From Mariprofundaceae bacterium (lineage in GTDB: Bacteria > Pseudomonadota > Zetaproteobacteria > Mariprofundales > Mariprofundaceae), in contig JAJFLC010000015.1 of the NCBI GenBank assembly GCA_021772895.1, positions 186,001 to 250,000 on the forward strand: 64,000 nt of DNA, read 5' to 3'. Under the pieces are notes generated by a model. The model saw nothing but the letters and a program-made list of their open reading frames with translations. It did not search any database and had not been told where the DNA came from. Positions 59,893 through 64,000 of the stretch are shown one piece after another. A program made the translations under genes and the position numbers. Position 1 is the first letter of the stretch. Each line of letters begins with the position of its first letter.

Positions 59893-61686
59893 TTATGCTC
59901 TACTTGTTTGAATACAGTTGAGAAAGACTTCACCAAAACGCTCCAGCTTCACTTGCCCTACGCCATTAATTTCGAGCATCTGGTCGGATGTTGCAGGTTT
60001 AAGCTGAGCCATATGCATCAATGTGGCATCGCCAAATACGATATATGGCGGCACATTCATTTCATCTGCAAGTCTCTTTCGTAACTCTCGCAGCTTATCA
60101 AACAATGCTTCGTCATGCGGTGAATCCATGCGCTGTTTTTTCTTGCGAACCTTTTTGATTTTTGAGCTGATTCTCGGCTTGGCCAGTTCGAGTTCCATCT
60201 CTCCACGCAATAATGGTCTGGCAGATGCCGTAAGTTTCAATACCGAATAGTTTGCAATATCCTGAATCAGAAAACCACGATGAATCAGTTGCCGGAAAAT
60301 GGCAGACCATTCTTCTTCACTTCGCTCTTTCCCAATACCATAAGTTGAGAGCTGATCATGCCGTCTCGTTTGAATACGTTCATTTTCTGAACCACGCAGC
60401 ACATCAATCACATATTTCAGACCAAAACCCTGATCAAGCCTGTAAACGCAGGATAATGCCTTCTGTGCATCCTCTTTGGCATCGAAAGTCTCTGGTGGGT
60501 CGAGACAAATGTCACAGTTACCACACGCGGCATCCATCAACTCATCAAAATAATTAAGCAACACCCGGCGACGGCAGGTGGTTGCTTCGGAAAAGCTGAT
60601 CATCGCATTAAGTTTATGCAGTTCGATTCGTTTTTGATTTTCATTTTCATTCTGCTCAATCATCCGCCGAGCAGCCATCATATCCTGTGTACCTGAGAGT
60701 AAAAATGCTTCGGAAGCAAGACCATCACGCCCGGCTCGCCCGGTCTCCTGATAATAACCTTCGATGTTTTTAGGTAAGTCATAATGCACCACAAAACGGA
60801 CATTGGGTTTATCAATGCCCATGCCAAAAGCAACCGTTGCCACCACAACATTCACCTCATCTCTGAGGAATGCATCCTGCACATGTGCCCGCTGAGCTGC
60901 AGGAAGTCCAGCATGATAAGCTTCTGATTTAATGCCATGCAGCTTCAGTTTTTCAGCCACCTGCTCCACTCGTTTTCGGCTTAAAGCATACACAATGCCC
61001 GACTCTCCCCGGTACTTCTCCAGAAATGTTGTGAGCTGATTGAGCGGTTGATGCTTCTCGATCACAGCATAACGGATATTGGGGCGATCAAAGCTGCTTA
61101 TATGATGGCGTGCCTCGCCAAGCCCTAATACCTGAACGATATCCTTGCGTGTCTGAGCATCTGCTGTCGCCGTTAATGCGATCAACGGTATACGAGGGAA
61201 ATGAACCCGAAGTGCACTTAATCGCTGATATTCCGGCCTGAAATCATGACCCCACTGTGATACACAATGCGCTTCATCAATGGCAAAAAGACTGATATCA
61301 ATCTCTGCCAGCCGTTCCAGAAATTCTTCGGACAGCAAACGTTCCGGCGCAATGTAAAGCAGATCAATTTCATGCGAGTGCAACTTTGCCAGCACCTGCC
61401 GTGCTTCCTGAGACTTCAGTGATGAATTATAAAATTCCGCAGAAACACCATTGGCTTTTAACGCATCCACCTGATCCTTCATCAAAGATATCAACGGCGA
61501 GACCACAATTGCCACACCAGATCGAACCATGGCAGGAATCTGATAACAGAGTGATTTACCACCGCCTGTTGGCATCAGCACAAAGCTGTCACGGCCATCA
61601 ATAAGATCGGTAATCACCGCTTCCTGATTCGGGCGAAATGCCTCATAGCCAAAAGTTTTTTGAAGGATGTTAAGCGCTGAATCGAT
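59893..61686 (-). CDS. recQ: ATP-dependent DNA helicase RecQ (apparent ATC start)
   Basis: FVLMPTGGGKSLCYQIPA, AIDEAHCVSQWGHDFRPEY, GRAGRDG, HRDC; conserved N-term LNILQKTFGYEAFRPNQEAVI lies upstream of the track's GTG start. Confidence 0.92.
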   Translation of the reverse strand: MDSALNILQKTFGYEAFRPNQEAVITDLIDGRDSFVLMPTGGGKSLCYQIPAMVRSGVAIVVSPLISLMKDQVDALKANGVSAEFYNSSLKSQEARQVLAKLHSHEIDLLYIAPERLLSEEFLERLAEIDISLFAIDEAHCVSQWGHDFRPEYQRLSALRVHFPRIPLIALTATADAQTRKDIVQVLGLGEARHHISSFDRPNIRYAVIEKHQPLNQLTTFLEKYRGESGIVYALSRKRVEQVAEKLKLHGIKSEAYHAGLPAAQRAHVQDAFLRDEVNVVVATVAFGMGIDKPNVRFVVHYDLPKNIEGYYQETGRAGRDGLASEAFLLSGTQDMMAARRMIEQNENENQKRIELHKLNAMISFSEATTCRRRVLLNYFDELMDAACGNCDICLDPPETFDAKEDAQKALSCVYRLDQGFGLKYVIDVLRGSENERIQTRRHDQLSTYGIGKERSEEEWSAIFRQLIHRGFLIQDIANYSVLKLTASARPLLRGEMELELAKPRISSKIKKVRKKKQRMDSPHDEALFDKLRELRKRLADEMNVPPYIVFGDATLMHMAQLKPATSDQMLEINGVGQVKLERFGEVFLNCIQTSRA

Positions 61687-61761
61687 GGGAGAACTCCTGT
61701 TTAAATATCAGACTAGCGGATAAAAGAACATGAACAAGCAACCTTTGGAAGGTGTGAAGTT

Positions 61762-61959
61762 TTACAATCCCCAACGCTTTTGGCTGAGTGAAAAAAGAAA
61801 CCGTCGCCGCTCGCTTGTCGGCATCTGTCGCAACACAGCCAAATAAACGGCCTCATCTTCTGATAGCGACTCAGCCAGCGCAATTGCCTCGCGCTGTCCT
61901 TCAGCGTTCAAATGATTAAAAAGACTCAATGTCTCAATACTTAAATTCTCAGGATTCAT
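61762..61959 (-). CDS. Small hypothetical protein
   Basis: 65-aa helical ORF, no family recognised. Confidence 0.4.
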   Translation of the reverse strand: MNPENLSIETLSLFNHLNAEGQREAIALAESLSEDEAVYLAVLRQMPTSERRRFLFSLSQKRWGL

Positions 61960-62143
61960 TGTTCTATGGTTCCATCATAATGCTTTTAATCATCATGCAA
62001 ATCATAGCGCATTCGCCAAACAATAACTTATATATTTATCTTTAAATGTCTCTTTGCATTCATAATCAGTCGGATTTTTAACTTATTCTTGCAAAAACAA
62101 CATCGAAGCCCATCGTTATAGTCATTTAGTAGAGGGAATTCAT

Positions 62144-62854
62144 ATGACAACAGAAATTTATACTTCAGATTCCAGAGGCACGGCAGATCACGGCTGGCTG
62201 AAAAGTCGCCATACGTTCAGCTTTGGCAGTTACCATGATACAGCACGTATGGGCTTTGGTCTGTTGCGGGTCATCAACGATGATATCGTCGAGCCAGCCA
62301 TGGGTTTTGGTACCCATCCGCACGAAAACATGGAAATCATCTCCATTCCTTTAACCGGATCATTGCGACACGAAGATAGCATGGGCAATCAACACGTCAT
62401 CCGTGCCGGAGAAGTACAAATTATGTCTGCGGGTACAGGCATCACCCACTCTGAATACAATCATTCAGACAGTGAGGCGGTTAATTTTTTACAAATATGG
62501 GTATTGCCAAAGAAGATCAATATCACCCCACGCTATGATCAGAAATTATTTGAAAAAGAAGCCCGACATAATCAATTTCAATTGCTGGTTTCACCCACAG
62601 GCAGTGATGCTTCAGTCGCCATCAATCAGGATGCCTGGTTTTCTTTGACAGATCTTGATGAAGGCAAGTCCCTGACATATGCGCAGAATAAAACAGGGAG
62701 TGGCATCTATCTATTCATCCTTAAAGGCAAAACACAGATTGATTCGCACACACTTAACCCACGTGATGCCATCGCGGTCACAGAGATGCCATCCATAAAA
62801 ATCGATGCACTGGAGCCTTCACAGATACTTTGCATGGAAGTCCCCATGTCATAA
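62144..62854 (+). CDS. Pirin family (YhaK-like) protein
   Basis: WLKSRHTFSFGSYHDTARMGFGLLRVINDDIVEPAMGFGTHPHENMEIISIPLTGSLRHEDSMGN. Confidence 0.96.
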   Translation: MTTEIYTSDSRGTADHGWLKSRHTFSFGSYHDTARMGFGLLRVINDDIVEPAMGFGTHPHENMEIISIPLTGSLRHEDSMGNQHVIRAGEVQIMSAGTGITHSEYNHSDSEAVNFLQIWVLPKKINITPRYDQKLFEKEARHNQFQLLVSPTGSDASVAINQDAWFSLTDLDEGKSLTYAQNKTGSGIYLFILKGKTQIDSHTLNPRDAIAVTEMPSIKIDALEPSQILCMEVPMS

Positions 62855-62909
62855 GGTTTTCTTATTTCTTAAATAATTGAAATGCTATTAGGCCACAAGT
62901 TTTTTGGCA

Positions 62910-63257
62910 TTAACGTTTTCCTCTATGGTTTTTCGATGCAAGCTCCCCCATTGGCAGATTGTGCTTAATATCAGGCGAAAGTGTTTTGCCAAACTCCGTT
63001 AACGAGTATTCAACCCGTGGTGGAACCTCCGCATACACTTCGCGATGCACCAGACCATGATCTTCCAGCTCGCGTAACTGCTGAGTCAGCATTTTCTGGG
63101 TGATGTTGGGAATTTTCCTTTTCAACTCACCAAACCGGTACGTTTTGCCTACCAAATAATAAAGAATCGCAACCTTCCATTTGCCGCCAATCACCGCCAA
63201 GGTATGTTGAACAGGGCAATCCAGTATATTTGTATATTTTTCTTCTTTATTTATCAT
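62910..63257 (-). CDS. HxlR-family transcriptional regulator
   Basis: CPVQHTLAVIGGKWKVAILYYLVGKTYRFGELKRKIPNITQKMLTQQLRELEDHGLVHREVY. Confidence 0.96.
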   Translation of the reverse strand: MINKEEKYTNILDCPVQHTLAVIGGKWKVAILYYLVGKTYRFGELKRKIPNITQKMLTQQLRELEDHGLVHREVYAEVPPRVEYSLTEFGKTLSPDIKHNLPMGELASKNHRGKR

Positions 63258-63455
63258 TTTACACCTTTTTTCTCACTTTAATCCATTAGTATCAAAAAAG
63301 TAAGTATAATACAAAATAGTGCGTACTTGCCAAAAAATACGTTAATTTTAAGTTATGCCTGTTTTCAAAATGTGTCAATCACATCGTGAAACAAGAAGTG
63401 GCCCATTGAATGCGCTGCGCCTTGATTATGCCACTTATGAAAAAAGGAGAATATT

Positions 63456-64000
63456 ATGAGATTAAAAAACAAAGTTATCGTTGTGACCGGTGGCAATAGT
63501 GGCATCGGTCTGGCCATTGCTCAGGACTTCAAAAATGAGGGTGCCAAAGGCGTCATTGTGGGCCGCAACAGTGAACGATTAGAAGAAGCATCAAAAGCAT
63601 TGGGTGATGATTTTATCGCAATCAAGGCTGATGTTACCAACATGGATGACCTCAAAAACCTTTTTGAGAAAACCCATGAAAAATTTGGTAACATTGATGT
63701 TGTGGTTGCCAATGCAGGTGGCGGTATTGGTGAAGGAACATTCCTGCCCTTTGCTGATGTCGATGAGAAATCTTTTGATGCCATGGTTGATGTTAATTTT
63801 AAAAGTGCGTTTTTCACCGTGCAAAATGCCCTGCCATTCATGAATGATGGAAGTTCAGTTGTGCTTGTATCTTCCATTGTGACTCACAAAGGCTTCCCGG
63901 GCACATCGGTTTATACAGCAGCCAAGGGTGCTGTCAGAACACTGGCCAGAACACTGTCAGCAGAGTTATTGGATCGAAAGATCAGGGTGAATGTTTTAAG
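63456..64000 (+). CDS. Short-chain dehydrogenase/reductase (runs off window)
   Basis: MRLKNKVIVVTGGNSGIGLAIAQDF...NAGGG...SVYTAAKGAVRTLARTLSAEL; missed by the track because it has no stop in the window. Confidence 0.95.
   Translation, partial: MRLKNKVIVVTGGNSGIGLAIAQDFKNEGAKGVIVGRNSERLEEASKALGDDFIAIKADVTNMDDLKNLFEKTHEKFGNIDVVVANAGGGIGEGTFLPFADVDEKSFDAMVDVNFKSAFFTVQNALPFMNDGSSVVLVSSIVTHKGFPGTSVYTAAKGAVRTLARTLSAELLDRKIRVNVL

Overview
The window has two parts. (1) About 0-18.4 kb, almost all on the minus strand, is a Mu-like contractile-tail cluster. In transcription order it reads: TOPRIM/D5-type primase-helicase, small ORF, Mor-like regulator, small ORF, tail terminator-like protein, DUF2635, sheath, tube, tail chaperone, short repeat-rich tape-measure candidate, gp43/N, gp44/P hub, gp45 spike, enlarged gp46, gp47, gp48, then two fibre/fibre-assembly cassettes, the distal one decayed. 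No portal, terminase, capsid, protease, integrase, transposase or lysis gene is visible inside it, so a tailocin-like (headless) particle locus is the leading hypothesis. The left flank lies outside the window, so this is not proven. (2) About 18.6-64 kb is ordinary proteobacterial chromosome: tRNA-Glu, gltBD, cmoAB, a FIST/PAS-hybrid-kinase pair, ppk2, ppx, cimA, a pterin dehydratase, a small ArsR/AHSA1/DUF899/GyrI accessory cluster, SulP, apaH, a GspE/PilB-like ATPase fused to a receiver domain, a Na/Pi symporter, yaeQ, rdgC, norCB, cvfB-like, recQ (apparent ATC start), pirin, HxlR and a truncated SDR gene. All calls come from reading the sequence and the supplied ORF track; no database search was run.
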